Below are positions 6,936 to 14,001 of a stretch of 38,273 nt of DNA, piece by piece (the first letter of the stretch is position 1; the number at the start of each line of letters is the position of its first letter). The notes beneath the pieces were generated by a model. The model searched no databases and was not told where the DNA came from. It was given only the letters and a program-made list of their open reading frames with translations. The position numbers and the translations under genes were made by a program. The DNA comes from Candidatus Cybelea septentrionalis (GTDB lineage Bacteria; Vulcanimicrobiota; Vulcanimicrobiia; Vulcanimicrobiales; Vulcanimicrobiaceae). Location of the stretch: NCBI GenBank assembly GCA_003158175.1, contig PMHJ01000041.1, positions 11,299-49,571 of the forward strand, given 5' to 3'.

Positions 6936-7612
6936 TTAAGGGGACCTCGGAACAAATCGCCGATGCATTGCGTGCCGAGATCGAGTCCGGGCATCTTCCT
7001 CCCGGCTCGGCGCTCAATCAGGTGCAAATCGCCGGCCGTTTTAGACTTAGCCGGATTCCTATTCGCGAAGCGCTGCGGCATCTGGAGGCAGAAGGTTACC
7101 TAACGTACCTTCCAAACAAGGGCGCCGTTGTCGCTCGCGCGCCAAACGCATTGGAAATGCTGGAAATCATCGAGCTCCGTGAGATCCTCGAGGTGCGCCT
7201 CATCGAGCGTGCGATCGAAAACGCCGATGCGGATCTCGTCGCACGCGCCGCAAAGGCGATGAATCTAATGAATCGTGCGCATGACGAAGCCTCGTTGCGA
7301 GGCTCGCACGAACGCTTTCATACGGTGTTTTTCGGTGTCGCGCATCGACCGCTAATGGCCGAGACGATTAACGCGTGGCGCTTCCGGCTCCAATTCGATC
7401 GCCAGCGAGCCTTCCTTCGTAGCGTGCGCGGAGTTCACAGGCAGCTGCTTGCCGCCTTCGCGAACTCGGACGCCCGGGGCGCGACGGAGAGCGTCCGCGA
7501 AGAGTATGCTCTAATGCGGACGGCAGTCGTCGGGAAGGGTGCCCTCAGGCGACTCGAAGATGCGGCAGACGGAGGCTCGACTCCAAGAAGAGCGCCGAAT
7601 CGGCGCGGTTGA
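6923..7612 (+). CDS. GntR-family transcriptional regulator, FadR/FCD type
   Basis: A 229-residue repressor. The N-terminal winged helix-turn-helix is clear: IADALRAEIESGHLPPGSALNQVQIAGRF, then RLSRIPIREALRHLEAEGYLTYLPNKGAVVA. The C-terminal half is helical and FCD-like (LEIIELREILEVRLIERAIENA; HERFHTVFFGVAHRPLM; HRQLLAAFANSD), normally the effector and metal-binding domain for small carboxylates. The GTG start at 6923 gives the usual FadR N-terminus and lies six bases after a -10 box with no ribosome-binding site, suggesting a leaderless mRNA. It is divergent from the aspartyl protease and shares the palindrome with it. Its 3' end overlaps a small opposite-strand ORF. Confidence 0.9.
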   Translation: MTLSIKGTSEQIADALRAEIESGHLPPGSALNQVQIAGRFRLSRIPIREALRHLEAEGYLTYLPNKGAVVARAPNALEMLEIIELREILEVRLIERAIENADADLVARAAKAMNLMNRAHDEASLRGSHERFHTVFFGVAHRPLMAETINAWRFRLQFDRQRAFLRSVRGVHRQLLAAFANSDARGATESVREEYALMRTAVVGKGALRRLEDAADGGSTPRRAPNRRG

Positions 7613-7682
7613 CCCTCAGGCGGAGCTCGACGTCGGTGACGTCGGAGACGAGCGGGGCAGTGCGGACGGGATCGCGGAACAT
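7545..7682 (-). CDS. Small ORF (45 residues) behind a consensus promoter
   Basis: The ORF begins ATG TTC CGC GAT and encodes MFRDPVRTAPLVSDVTDVEL followed by 25 more residues. It has AAGGA (7690-7694) seven bases before the ATG, and a TTGACA-N18-TATAAT promoter about 30 bp upstream of that. Its codons end overwhelmingly in G or C, as in the surrounding real genes. It runs antisense to the last 68 bases of the GntR gene. I recognise no family; it has no signal peptide or membrane segment. It may be a genuine small protein, the 5' remnant of a deleted gene, or a leader peptide with nothing after it. Confidence 0.45.
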   Translation of the reverse strand: MFRDPVRTAPLVSDVTDVELRLRVNRADSALFLESSLRLPHLRVA

Positions 7683-7718
7683 GTTGTAATCCTTGTGACG
7701 AAGTGGTAACCTTCAATC

Positions 7719-7748
7719 ATTATATGGCGGTGACTAGTAACTTGTCAA
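7719..7748 (-). promoter_or_regulatory. Consensus sigma-70 promoter, leftward
   Basis: On the minus strand TTGACA (7743-7748), an 18-bp spacer and TATAAT (7719-7724) match both consensus hexamers perfectly. The predicted start near 7712 leaves about a 30-nt leader to the ATG of the 45-codon ORF. Two GTGAC motifs at 7695-7699 and 7730-7734, each followed by an AGT...AAC pattern, flank the -10 and could bind a regulator. The promoter lies inside the longer possible reading of the plus-strand CGNR gene, which supports a later start for that gene. Confidence 0.7.
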
Positions 7749-7774
7749 CATCTTTTGCCGGTGATGAGGAAATC

Positions 7775-8344
7775 GTGACGGCAATACAGGCGGCGCCCGA
7801 CCGCGCGCCCGGGTCGCTCGATCTCGTGCGCCTTTTTGAAAACACCGTCGACCTTCCAAATGGCCCCGACGAACTCGATTCGCTCGAACGCGCTCGCGCC
7901 TGGTGCGCGAGCCACGGTTTGCCGACGCCCCTGGATGGGGCGCACGTCGAGCTCCTGCGTGCCTTCCGGGAGGCGCTGCGCGACCTGCTCTTTGCCAACA
8001 ACGGCGAGGGCGACCAGCACGCCGCCTGGGAGGCTCTGAGCCCGTTCCTTTCGCGGGCGCGGCTTGGCCTGAACATCGACCCCGATCGTGGCCTCGAACT
8101 GCAGCCGGTAAGCCACGAGGCCGAAGGACCGATCGCGGCGCTGCTCACCATCGTCTACGAATCGTTGCTCAAAGGAACGTGGTCGCGTCTGCGCGCGTGC
8201 CGCAAGCAGACGTGCCGTTTCGCCTATTACGACCAGACCAAGAATGGCTCGCGCGCCTGGTGCAGCATGGCGACGTGCGGCAATCAAGCCAAAGCGCAGC
8301 GCCGTCGCGCGCGCGAACGCAACACGTCACCTATGCCATCCTGA
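7775..8344 (+). CDS. ABATE/CGNR zinc-finger domain protein with CGNQ variant
   Basis: A probable transcription regulator of the ABATE-domain family. The N-terminal helical ABATE region includes LDLVRLFENTVDLPNGPDEL. The C-terminal treble-clef finger is WSRLRACRKQTCRFAYYDQ followed by SRAWCSMATCGNQAKAQRRR, with the four cysteines in the usual C-x4-C...C-x4-C order. The hallmark CGNR reads CGNQ here, although arginines follow closely. GTG 7775 has GAGGA four bases upstream and leaves the leftward promoter outside the gene; ATG 7724 and GTG 7703 are longer in-frame alternatives. The stop codon lies inside a copy of the dispersed repeat, and dinB follows after 37 bp. Confidence 0.8.
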   Translation: MTAIQAAPDRAPGSLDLVRLFENTVDLPNGPDELDSLERARAWCASHGLPTPLDGAHVELLRAFREALRDLLFANNGEGDQHAAWEALSPFLSRARLGLNIDPDRGLELQPVSHEAEGPIAALLTIVYESLLKGTWSRLRACRKQTCRFAYYDQTKNGSRAWCSMATCGNQAKAQRRRARERNTSPMPS

Positions 8345-8382
8345 GCTATGTCATCCTGAGCTTGTCGAAGAATGAAGGACGA
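8333..8382 (+). repeat. Dispersed repeat, tandem partial plus longer copy, at the CGNR gene/dinB junction
   Basis: Two 15-bp tandem units, atgccatcctgagct (8333-8347) and atgtcatcctgagct (8348-8362), differ at one base. The second continues as tgtcgaagaatgaaggacga. The first supplies the TGA stop of the CGNR gene, and the end of the second (gaaggac) supplies the ribosome-binding site of dinB. It belongs to the same family as the copies near 25.9, 30.8 and 38.26 kb. Confidence 0.85.
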
Positions 8383-9431
8383 TGACGAGCTTTATCGCGC
8401 ACTTCGATGTCGACGCATTTTATGCAAGCGTCGCGGTGCGCGACAATCCGGAGCTGCGCGGCAAACCGGTAGCAGTCGCCGGCTCGAGCCGGCGTGCGGT
8501 CGTACTCACCGCGTCGTATGAAGCGCGCCCATACGGCGTGCGCTCCGCCATTCCACTCTACAAGGCGCGCATCGCGTGCCCCGAGCTGATCGTCGTGCCG
8601 CCCGATATGCAGAAGTACCGGTCGATCTCGCACGAAATCTTCGACATTTTTCGCAAAGACGCTCGCGCCGTCGAAGGGCTTTCGATGGATGAAGCCTTCG
8701 TTGCGGTCGGCGTGACGACGCTCGACGAAGCGCGTGCGTTCGCCGCGGCGATTCGCCGTGAGGTCTTCGAGGCAACCCGGCTCACGGTGAGTGCCGGCGT
8801 CGCCACGGCGAAGATGGTTGCCAAGATCGCGTCGGACTCGTGCAAACCCGATGGCCTGCTCGCGGTCGCGCCGGGGGAAGAAGCGGCATTTCTGGCTCCG
8901 ATGCCGGTCTCGCGCCTGTGGGGCATCGGGCCCAAAACCCAAGCGAGATTGAGCGTTTTCGGCATCACCACGATCGGCGAACTCGCAGCACTCGCCGACG
9001 CGCAGTTACGCGAGCTTTTCGGATCGTGGTTTCATGAAGTGCGCGATCTCGCGCGCGGCGTCGATTCGCGCCGTGTCGAGCCCGGACGCGAGACGAAATC
9101 GATCTCGACGGAAGAAACGTTCGAGTACGACGTACGCGACGAAACCCGGCTCATCGACCTCTTGCGGATCCAAGCCAAGGAGCTCGCCGAAAATTTGACG
9201 CTCGAAGGCAGCAGCGCCCAAACGGTGGCTGTAAAAATAAAGCGCGCCGACTTTACGATCGTGAGCCGCCAAACTCATCTCGCGGAGCCGACGCGCGACG
9301 CGCGCCGAATCTTTCGTGCCGCGGTCTACTGTTTGCAGCGCGTCGCGCTCGAAGGCGCGCCGGTGCGTTTGCTTGGAACGCGCGTCGCCTCCCTTACAGA
9401 AGGCGACGCTCTCCAAACCAGCCTGTTTTAG
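8382..9431 (+). CDS. dinB: DNA polymerase IV (Y-family)
   Basis: A 349-residue error-prone translesion polymerase. Catalytic acidic residues are visible: D9 in HFDVDAFYASV and D103-E104 in GLSMDEAF. Other family marks are VVLTASYEARPYGVRSAIP, MQKYRSISHEIFDIF, SAGVATAKMVAKIASDSCKPDG and the helix-hairpin-helix LWGIGPKTQARLSVFGI. The C-terminus QTSLF is a beta-clamp-binding motif, so it is recruited by the sliding clamp. The ribosome-binding site (GAAGGAC) comes from the dispersed repeat immediately upstream. No LexA-like box is evident in the short upstream gap. Confidence 0.95.
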   Translation: MTSFIAHFDVDAFYASVAVRDNPELRGKPVAVAGSSRRAVVLTASYEARPYGVRSAIPLYKARIACPELIVVPPDMQKYRSISHEIFDIFRKDARAVEGLSMDEAFVAVGVTTLDEARAFAAAIRREVFEATRLTVSAGVATAKMVAKIASDSCKPDGLLAVAPGEEAAFLAPMPVSRLWGIGPKTQARLSVFGITTIGELAALADAQLRELFGSWFHEVRDLARGVDSRRVEPGRETKSISTEETFEYDVRDETRLIDLLRIQAKELAENLTLEGSSAQTVAVKIKRADFTIVSRQTHLAEPTRDARRIFRAAVYCLQRVALEGAPVRLLGTRVASLTEGDALQTSLF

Positions 9432-9453
9432 GAGCCCTACGGGTTCCCAGGCA

Positions 9454-9969
9454 TTACATCGCGGACGTCGAGCGCGTGCAGTACCCCTGGAAGACGGGCT
9501 TCATGCTCGTCAGCGTAGCGTAGCCCGTAAAGTCGAACCGGTTCTGACTCGTGCGGACGGTTTGGCTGTGACCGAAGGGCGGCATCGAGTTAGCGTGATC
9601 CACCCACTGCTCGGTATTTCCGGTCCAAGTCTTGGCGTAATCGACCGACCAGTTGGAATCGTTGCCCAACTGCATTTGAACGAAGCGGTGGTTTTTCGCA
9701 TCGTATGTCGTGACGATCTCGAGCGCGTACGCGGTCTTCATCTTGCCCTGCGGCGGAACCAGGACCCATCCGCGCAGGACGCCCGAATCGAGCGTGTACG
9801 TGGCCGTCGCTTTACTGGGTTTCCCGATCGGGCCGGCCACGCAGGACCAGCTGCCCACGTAATACTGCATGGGACCCATTCCCATCATGCTCTGCCCGCT
9901 CATCATCTGAGCGCCCGCGGGCGCCCCTAGAGCGATAATCAAGAGAAAAACACCGAATGCCTTCCTCAA
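9454..9969 (-). CDS. Secreted protein, DUF1579-like beta-rich domain
   Basis: A 171-residue protein with a clear signal peptide (RKAFGVFLLIIALGAPAGAQ). The mature part has YYVGSWSCVAGPIGKP, then a strand-rich region with TYDAKNHRFVQMQLGNDS and KTWTGNTEQWVDHANSM. These align with the secreted protein at 11970-12521 (GTWTCTQM, GYDPSTKMWIQTGVDSSG, WQGNTMTWTTKG), so the two are paralogues within this window. The fold is probably a lipocalin-like barrel as in DUF1579; the function is unknown. The start is TTG with GGGAG close upstream; no ATG is available. Its 3' end lies 22 bp from the end of dinB. Confidence 0.6.
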   Translation of the reverse strand: MRKAFGVFLLIIALGAPAGAQMMSGQSMMGMGPMQYYVGSWSCVAGPIGKPSKATATYTLDSGVLRGWVLVPPQGKMKTAYALEIVTTYDAKNHRFVQMQLGNDSNWSVDYAKTWTGNTEQWVDHANSMPPFGHSQTVRTSQNRFDFTGYATLTSMKPVFQGYCTRSTSAM

Positions 9970-10038
9970 AGTTCTCCCTACCTTTCTTGCCGGCCGCGTG
10001 ATTGCGGCTTGCCGGTTACCGTACGGAGCCGAGGTTTC

Positions 10039-10058
10039 GGTAGCAAGCCTGCGCTACC
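10039..10058. repeat. Inverted repeat in the divergent intergenic region
   Basis: GGTAGC (10039-10044) and GCTACC (10053-10058) form a perfect 6-bp inverted repeat around eight bases, next to the AT-rich palindrome TAAATTTA (10063-10070). It lies between the divergent genes starting at 9969 and 10131 and may belong to the control region of either. No clear -35/-10 pair was found here. Confidence 0.3.
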
Positions 10059-10087
10059 ATCCTAAATTTAACCAGGCGTGGGGCCTG

Positions 10088-10103
10088 TGTTGACGCGTTA
10101 ACA
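10088..10103. promoter_or_regulatory. Candidate operator, near-palindrome with central CG
   Basis: TGTTGACGCGTTAACA is palindromic at 14 of 16 positions and has the ACGCGT centre common in LacI-family operators. It contains TTGACG (10090-10095); CATAAT at 10117-10122 is 21 bp further, too far for a standard promoter. It lies 27 bp before the HAF-repeat lipoprotein gene. No LacI-type gene is in the window, so a regulator would act from elsewhere. Confidence 0.35.
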
Positions 10104-10130
10104 CCGGTTTCGATGACATAATCCTCTTTG

Positions 10131-11039
10131 ATGCAGTACCGCGGAGCCCGGCGATTGCTCCATCTCTCGGCGCTCGGTTTGCTCCCGGTATTGTCGGCCT
10201 GCGGCGAAGCGGCGTCCTTGGGCGCCTCCTCGCCGCTTGGTCCCGAGGCGAGAGCGTTTCGATGCGCTACTTTTAACGGGCCAAAGCGTTCTACGTATGA
10301 CGAGTTCTTCGGAATCAATGATCGGGAAGAAATTGTCGGCTATGCCGGCGGCTTGGGGCCCTACGAATTCCATCCGGGCAAGCGTTACGAGATCAGGCGC
10401 TTTCCGGGATCCGTCGACAGCGAACTCACGTCGTTGGACAACGACGGTGCAGTAGCGGGGTGGTACGAGGCTGCCGGGGGCAGGATCTACGGGATGACCG
10501 AGTGGCGAGGCATCTGGACGAATTACTCCGGCCCGCATGCCGGCGACGCAATGCGAATTCTTGGCATCGATGGGAGCGATCTCGTCGGCTACTACGAGAG
10601 TCGCCAAGGCGTCGACCACGCATTCGCAACGGACGCGGCTCGCAAGTTTCGCACGATATTCCGTTCCAGTACGAGTTCTGTGGCCAGCGCAGTAAATGAC
10701 CGCGGACAGATCGTGGGCTGGGAGACGGTCGCAAGTAGCGCTGCCGAAGGCTGGCTGCTCGCGGGCAAGCGATTCGCGAACCTTGCCTACCCCGGCGCCG
10801 TCTTGACGCAGCCGTCGGGAATCAATAAGTCCGACGAGATCGTCGGATCGTACGAAGATGCTTCAGGGAATACACACGGCTTTATCTTGACCCAGCCGCT
10901 CAAAGCTCCGCGCTGGCGAGAGTTCGACGAACCACAGGCGAGCGGCGAAACGATTCTTGAGGGCATCAACGACCGCGACGATTTGGTCGGGTACTACCAA
11001 AACGGTTCGGGAAGAATCGTCGCATTTCTCTGCCGCTAG
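10131..11039 (+). CDS. Putative lipoprotein with HAF-type repeats
   Basis: A 302-residue exported protein of unknown function. The N-terminus MQYRGARRLLHLSALGLLPV ends in LSAC, a good lipobox, so it is probably membrane-anchored outside the cell. The mature chain is a series of about six repeats of the form (G/A)(I/V)N-D-R-x-x-(I/L)-V-G-(Y/W): GINDREEIVGYAGG, SLDNDGAVAGWYEA, GIDGSDLVGYYES, AVNDRGQIVGWET, GINKSDEIVGSYED and GINDRDDLVGYYQN. This matches the HAF-repeat family, which probably folds as a beta-propeller. ATG 10131 was chosen over the adjacent TTG. It is transcribed alone, divergently from the secreted gene at 9454-9969. Confidence 0.65.
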   Translation: MQYRGARRLLHLSALGLLPVLSACGEAASLGASSPLGPEARAFRCATFNGPKRSTYDEFFGINDREEIVGYAGGLGPYEFHPGKRYEIRRFPGSVDSELTSLDNDGAVAGWYEAAGGRIYGMTEWRGIWTNYSGPHAGDAMRILGIDGSDLVGYYESRQGVDHAFATDAARKFRTIFRSSTSSVASAVNDRGQIVGWETVASSAAEGWLLAGKRFANLAYPGAVLTQPSGINKSDEIVGSYEDASGNTHGFILTQPLKAPRWREFDEPQASGETILEGINDRDDLVGYYQNGSGRIVAFLCR

Positions 11040-11068
11040 CCTACGGCTTTGTCTTCGCCGCTCGTGCA

Positions 11069-11344
11069 CTATTCCTGATAGAAGTACGGATCGAGCACGG
11101 ACACCTGCGTGACGCTGTCGACCGGCACGCCGCTGTGATTAGCCGCTTCCCGAATGGCCGCTTCATTGGGGCCGTCATAGATGCAAAACGTCTTCTTTTT
11201 ATCGGACGTGACGTAAGAGTGCACCCACGTTACGCCGTGGCTTGCGTTGTTTCCCACAATCGTAAGGCAGGCTTCAGCGCCGCTGGGGTTCGTCGGCACG
11301 TGAAGGCCGTCGGGGAAGGTTCGTTCGACCATGAATCGTGGCAT
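11069..11344 (-). CDS. DUF4242 (SCO4226-like) small protein
   Basis: A 91-residue protein of the DUF4242 family, whose Streptomyces member SCO4226 was described as a nickel-binding ferredoxin-like protein. Family motifs are MPRFMVERTFPDGL at the start, NNASHGVTWVHSYVTSDKKKTFCIYDGPNEAAIREAA, and VLDPYFYQ at the end. ATG 11344 was chosen because TTGGAGGA lies seven bases upstream and the family begins at this methionine; a start at 11383 would add 13 unrelated residues. It sits alone on the minus strand. The binding ligand in this organism is unknown. Confidence 0.8.
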   Translation of the reverse strand: MPRFMVERTFPDGLHVPTNPSGAEACLTIVGNNASHGVTWVHSYVTSDKKKTFCIYDGPNEAAIREAANHSGVPVDSVTQVSVLDPYFYQE

Positions 11345-11408
11345 CGGGGAATCCTCCAATAGTACTCCAGGGGGGTTGCTCATTGTTTTGCGGCGGGACG
11401 AAGGCCTA

Positions 11409-11424
11409 CGCCTTCAGCATAGCC
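11409..11424. repeat. Short hairpin in the gap between the DUF4242 and VOC genes
   Basis: GAAGGC and GCCTTC pair perfectly around the loop CTAC within the 173-bp gap between the divergent genes starting at 11344 and 11518. The rest of this gap holds no recognisable promoter pair or gene. Confidence 0.3.
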
Positions 11425-11517
11425 GCAGTCTTTTTAGGCCTTGCGGTCGAAACGCGAATCAAGTGATTGTCGTTAGCGATCCGGCGAAGAGAAAGGGTAT
11501 GACCGTGGAGGGGCATC

Positions 11518-11832
11518 ATGAAAACCGGTAGAGACGTGATTTGTCGCGCGCTCGATCTAGGTGCCGTCAAAGCATACTATGCGGGTGAACTCGGATTTCC
11601 AATCGTGCTCGATACCGATTCGATGGTCGGATTCGATACCGGCGCGGTAACGCTGTATTACGAGCGAGGAGAAACCGATGCGCCGGTCTTCGAGTTCTTT
11701 GTCGATAACGTCGATCGCGCCAAGGGCCGGCTGACGACGGCCGGCTGCGTGATCGTTGAAGAAGACGCGTCCGTGCCACGTGTCTACCTGCGAGATCGCT
11801 TCGGTCTCATCTTCAACATCACCGAGGCTTAG
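11518..11832 (+). CDS. VOC (glyoxalase/bleomycin-resistance fold) family protein
   Basis: A 104-residue single-module vicinal-oxygen-chelate protein. The beta-alpha-beta-beta-beta pattern is seen: ICRALDLGAVKAYYAGELGFPIVLDTDSMVGFDTGAVTLYYE, then PVFEFFVDNVDRAKGRLTTAGCVI and YLRDRFGLIFNITEA. Final-strand residues DRFGLIFNI match the usual DPxGNxFxI. The usual first-strand metal histidine is not obvious, so enzymatic activity is uncertain and a ligand-binding role is possible. The ATG is preceded by GTGGAGGGG, a strong ribosome-binding site. Substrate unknown. Confidence 0.7.
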   Translation: MKTGRDVICRALDLGAVKAYYAGELGFPIVLDTDSMVGFDTGAVTLYYERGETDAPVFEFFVDNVDRAKGRLTTAGCVIVEEDASVPRVYLRDRFGLIFNITEA

Positions 11833-11969
11833 GCAAGCAGCCGCTTGTAGGCCGGGTGCCCGGCGTTCCGACCCCCGCCTGTAAGTAGTCCGAGGTAGCG
11901 GCCGGGCCACCGTTGAACCGATGCAGTCCCCGCATTCCGTGGGCAAACTTCGTGAAAGGTAATTAGTTA

Positions 11970-12521
11970 ATGAAGCACACCCCCTCGATAGTGCTTAGCG
12001 CTGTCGCTCTTATTCTCGCATTCGCAGTCGTCCCGACGGTTTCGGTGGCTCAACCAGCGCCATCGTACACCCCTGTTCCGTCGGCGAAGCCCGACTTCTC
12101 CTCGATGAGTTTCTTGATGGGTACGTGGACCTGTACGCAGATGGTGCGTGGGTCCAAGCGGCCCGATACCAGCACGACGACGATGGGAATGGACGGGATG
12201 TGGATGGTAACGCAAGACACTGCGCCGCCCTTCGACAAATACCGTAACTATACGATCGCGTCCACGGTCTACACGGGGTACGATCCGTCGACCAAAATGT
12301 GGATTCAGACCGGCGTCGATAGCTCCGGGGCCTACTTCACGAGCACATCGCCGGGTTGGCAAGGCAACACGATGACGTGGACCACGAAGGGCCTCGACGG
12401 AAGCTCCGCAACCGACGTCACCACGAAGAACAGCGATACATCGACGACCGACGCTTCAACCGGTACCGACGCCCAAGGCCACACGACGAATTCCACGATC
12501 GCCTGCACGAAGTCGGCGTAG
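11970..12521 (+). CDS. Secreted protein, DUF1579-like beta-rich domain (paralogue)
   Basis: A 183-residue protein with a signal peptide (KHTPSIVLSAVALILAFAVV, cleaved near VSVAQ). The mature part contains FLMGTWTCTQMVRGSK, YTGYDPSTKMWIQTGVDSSG and WQGNTMTWTTKGLDGSS, which align with the protein at 9454-9969. The tail is rich in Thr, Ser and Asp. It is probably a secreted lipocalin-like barrel of unknown ligand. The ribosome-binding site is weak (AAAGG about nine bases upstream). It is followed by a hairpin that separates it from the convergent amidohydrolase. Confidence 0.6.
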   Translation: MKHTPSIVLSAVALILAFAVVPTVSVAQPAPSYTPVPSAKPDFSSMSFLMGTWTCTQMVRGSKRPDTSTTTMGMDGMWMVTQDTAPPFDKYRNYTIASTVYTGYDPSTKMWIQTGVDSSGAYFTSTSPGWQGNTMTWTTKGLDGSSATDVTTKNSDTSTTDASTGTDAQGHTTNSTIACTKSA

Positions 12522-12526
12522 AACGA

Positions 12527-12555
12527 AAGGGCCTACGCCGTCGACGCAGGCCCTT
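12527..12555. terminator. Hairpin between convergent genes, likely bidirectional terminator
   Basis: AAGGGCCT (12527-12534) pairs with AGGCCCTT (12548-12555), with two further CG pairs after a mismatch. It lies between the ends of the secreted-protein gene and the amidohydrolase gene. The T-rich run follows on the minus strand (tttcgttc), so termination is more likely for leftward transcription. Confidence 0.6.
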
Positions 12556-13986
12556 CTAGCTCGCGAGACGAGTTAAGTCTACTCTTTGCCCGCCGGTAAA
12601 CACCGCCGCGGGCTCGCGCTCGAGCAGCGCAACGTCGCGACTCGGATCGCCGTCGAAGACCACGACGTCGGCGAGCTTTCCGGGTTCCAGCATGCCGCGG
12701 TCGCTTACGCCGATCAACTCCGCAGCGTTCGACGTCGCGCTGCGCAGCACGTCGATCGGGTGCATTCCGAGGCCGACCATCAACGCGAAGTCTTTATTGT
12801 TTTGCTTGTGCGGAAAGACGCCCGCGTCGGTGCCGTAGGCAATTCTGACGCTCGATGCGATCGCGCGCTGCATGCCGGCGTTGCGAAGCTCGGCGGCATA
12901 CTGCGCCTTCGCAACGCCGGTCGGCGGAACGTGATTGGGATTGCCGGGCTGCAAGATCGAATCGAGCGCCCAGATCGTGGGGACTAGATACGTCCCGCGC
13001 TGTTCCATGTTCTGCAGCGTTTTCTCGCTGACGCCGGTGCCGTGCTCGACCGAATGAACGCCGCCTTCCACGGCGATCGCGATTCCTTCGTCGCCGTGTG
13101 CGTGCGCGGCGACCTTGCGGCGAAACTTCGTCGACTCTTCGACGACCGCTTGGACTTCATCGAGGTTGAACTGCGGAATATCCCAGACGTCGCCGTACGA
13201 AAGCACGCCTCCGGTTGCGAGAATCTTGATGAGATCGGTGTGCAGTTTGACGTTTTGCCGCACGAGCTCCCGAAAACCATACGGCCCATACGAAACCGCC
13301 CCCATGCGAACGCTCGGGTCTTCCTCGACCCACCCCGGGACGTCGTTGGAGTCGCCGTGGCCGCCGGTGATCGAGAGCGCCTGCCCGGCTGCGAACACGC
13401 GCGGCCCGACGATTGCGCCGTTGTTGATAGCATCGCGAATCGCGAGGTCGATGCCCGCACCACCACCGACGTCGCGAATCGTCGTAAATCCGTTACGCAG
13501 CACCGCCTGCGCGTTGCGGACGCTATAGATCGTCGCCTCCGGCACGTTGTCGGCCGCGCGAAACTTCGGAAACATCATCGTCATGTAGTACGAAGGCACG
13601 ACGAAATCGGCGATGTGCGTATGACAATCGATCAGTCCCGGCATGATCGTCGTATCCCCGAGATCGACGACGCTTGCGCCGCTTCCGGCGTCGCTTTCGC
13701 GCAGCGAAACGATCCGGTCGCCGCTGATGAGCAGTACGCCTGGCGTTTGCATCGTGCGTCCGTTGAAGAGCCGCGCTGCCCGCAGCACGGTAACGCCGGC
13801 TTCCGCAGCCGAACGCCCCGGCAGGAGCATGGCCGCGCCGGCCGCGGCCGCGCCTATGAGGAAGGATCGGCGCCCCAGCGTGCGCTCCGCCTCACGGAAA
13901 ACCGCAGGCGAAAACGCATTATGCGGGCATCGGCAACTAGAGTTAGACAATTGCTCTCTCTCCATTAGTTTATGTCCTTGATGCAT
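12556..13986 (-). CDS. Tat-exported metal-dependent amidohydrolase
   Basis: A 476-residue amidohydrolase-superfamily protein of the imidazolonepropionase/Xaa-Pro-dipeptidase-like branch. A Tat signal, LGRRSFLIGAAAAGAAMLLPG, follows a long N-region. Metal and catalytic motifs are in order: MPGLIDCHTHIADF (HxH), LIKILATGG (candidate bridging lysine), KVAAHAHGDEGI, VHSVEHGTGV and IAYGTDAG (Asp). The C-terminal LEPGKLADVVVFDGDP strand completes the composite beta-sandwich. Start ATG 13986 has AAGG six bases upstream; the ATG at 13965 with AAGGA is nearly as good. It lies 15 bp after the GNAT gene and appears to be the last gene of the leftward operon. The substrate is unknown; peptides or amide drugs are typical for the group. 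Confidence 0.85.
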   Translation of the reverse strand: MHQGHKLMEREQLSNSSCRCPHNAFSPAVFREAERTLGRRSFLIGAAAAGAAMLLPGRSAAEAGVTVLRAARLFNGRTMQTPGVLLISGDRIVSLRESDAGSGASVVDLGDTTIMPGLIDCHTHIADFVVPSYYMTMMFPKFRAADNVPEATIYSVRNAQAVLRNGFTTIRDVGGGAGIDLAIRDAINNGAIVGPRVFAAGQALSITGGHGDSNDVPGWVEEDPSVRMGAVSYGPYGFRELVRQNVKLHTDLIKILATGGVLSYGDVWDIPQFNLDEVQAVVEESTKFRRKVAAHAHGDEGIAIAVEGGVHSVEHGTGVSEKTLQNMEQRGTYLVPTIWALDSILQPGNPNHVPPTGVAKAQYAAELRNAGMQRAIASSVRIAYGTDAGVFPHKQNNKDFALMVGLGMHPIDVLRSATSNAAELIGVSDRGMLEPGKLADVVVFDGDPSRDVALLEREPAAVFTGGQRVDLTRLAS

Positions 13987-14001
13987 CAACGACCTTATTC
14001 C

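Noticed and set aside
9970..10130. tRNA or other structured RNA in the 161-bp divergent gap
   Set aside because: No cloverleaf or T-loop motif on either strand; only a 6-bp inverted repeat and a near-palindrome were found.
11840..11969. Possible c-di-GMP (GEMM) riboswitch before the secreted protein gene, prompted by ggtagcggccgggccaccg and gggcaaac
   Set aside because: The conserved blocks are in the wrong order and the ACGCA...AAAGCC core is missing; only short unrelated hairpins remain in this 137-bp gap.
13042..13968. 308-codon plus-strand frame
   Set aside because: Antisense shadow of the Tat amidohydrolase, whose motifs and signal peptide are clear on the minus strand.
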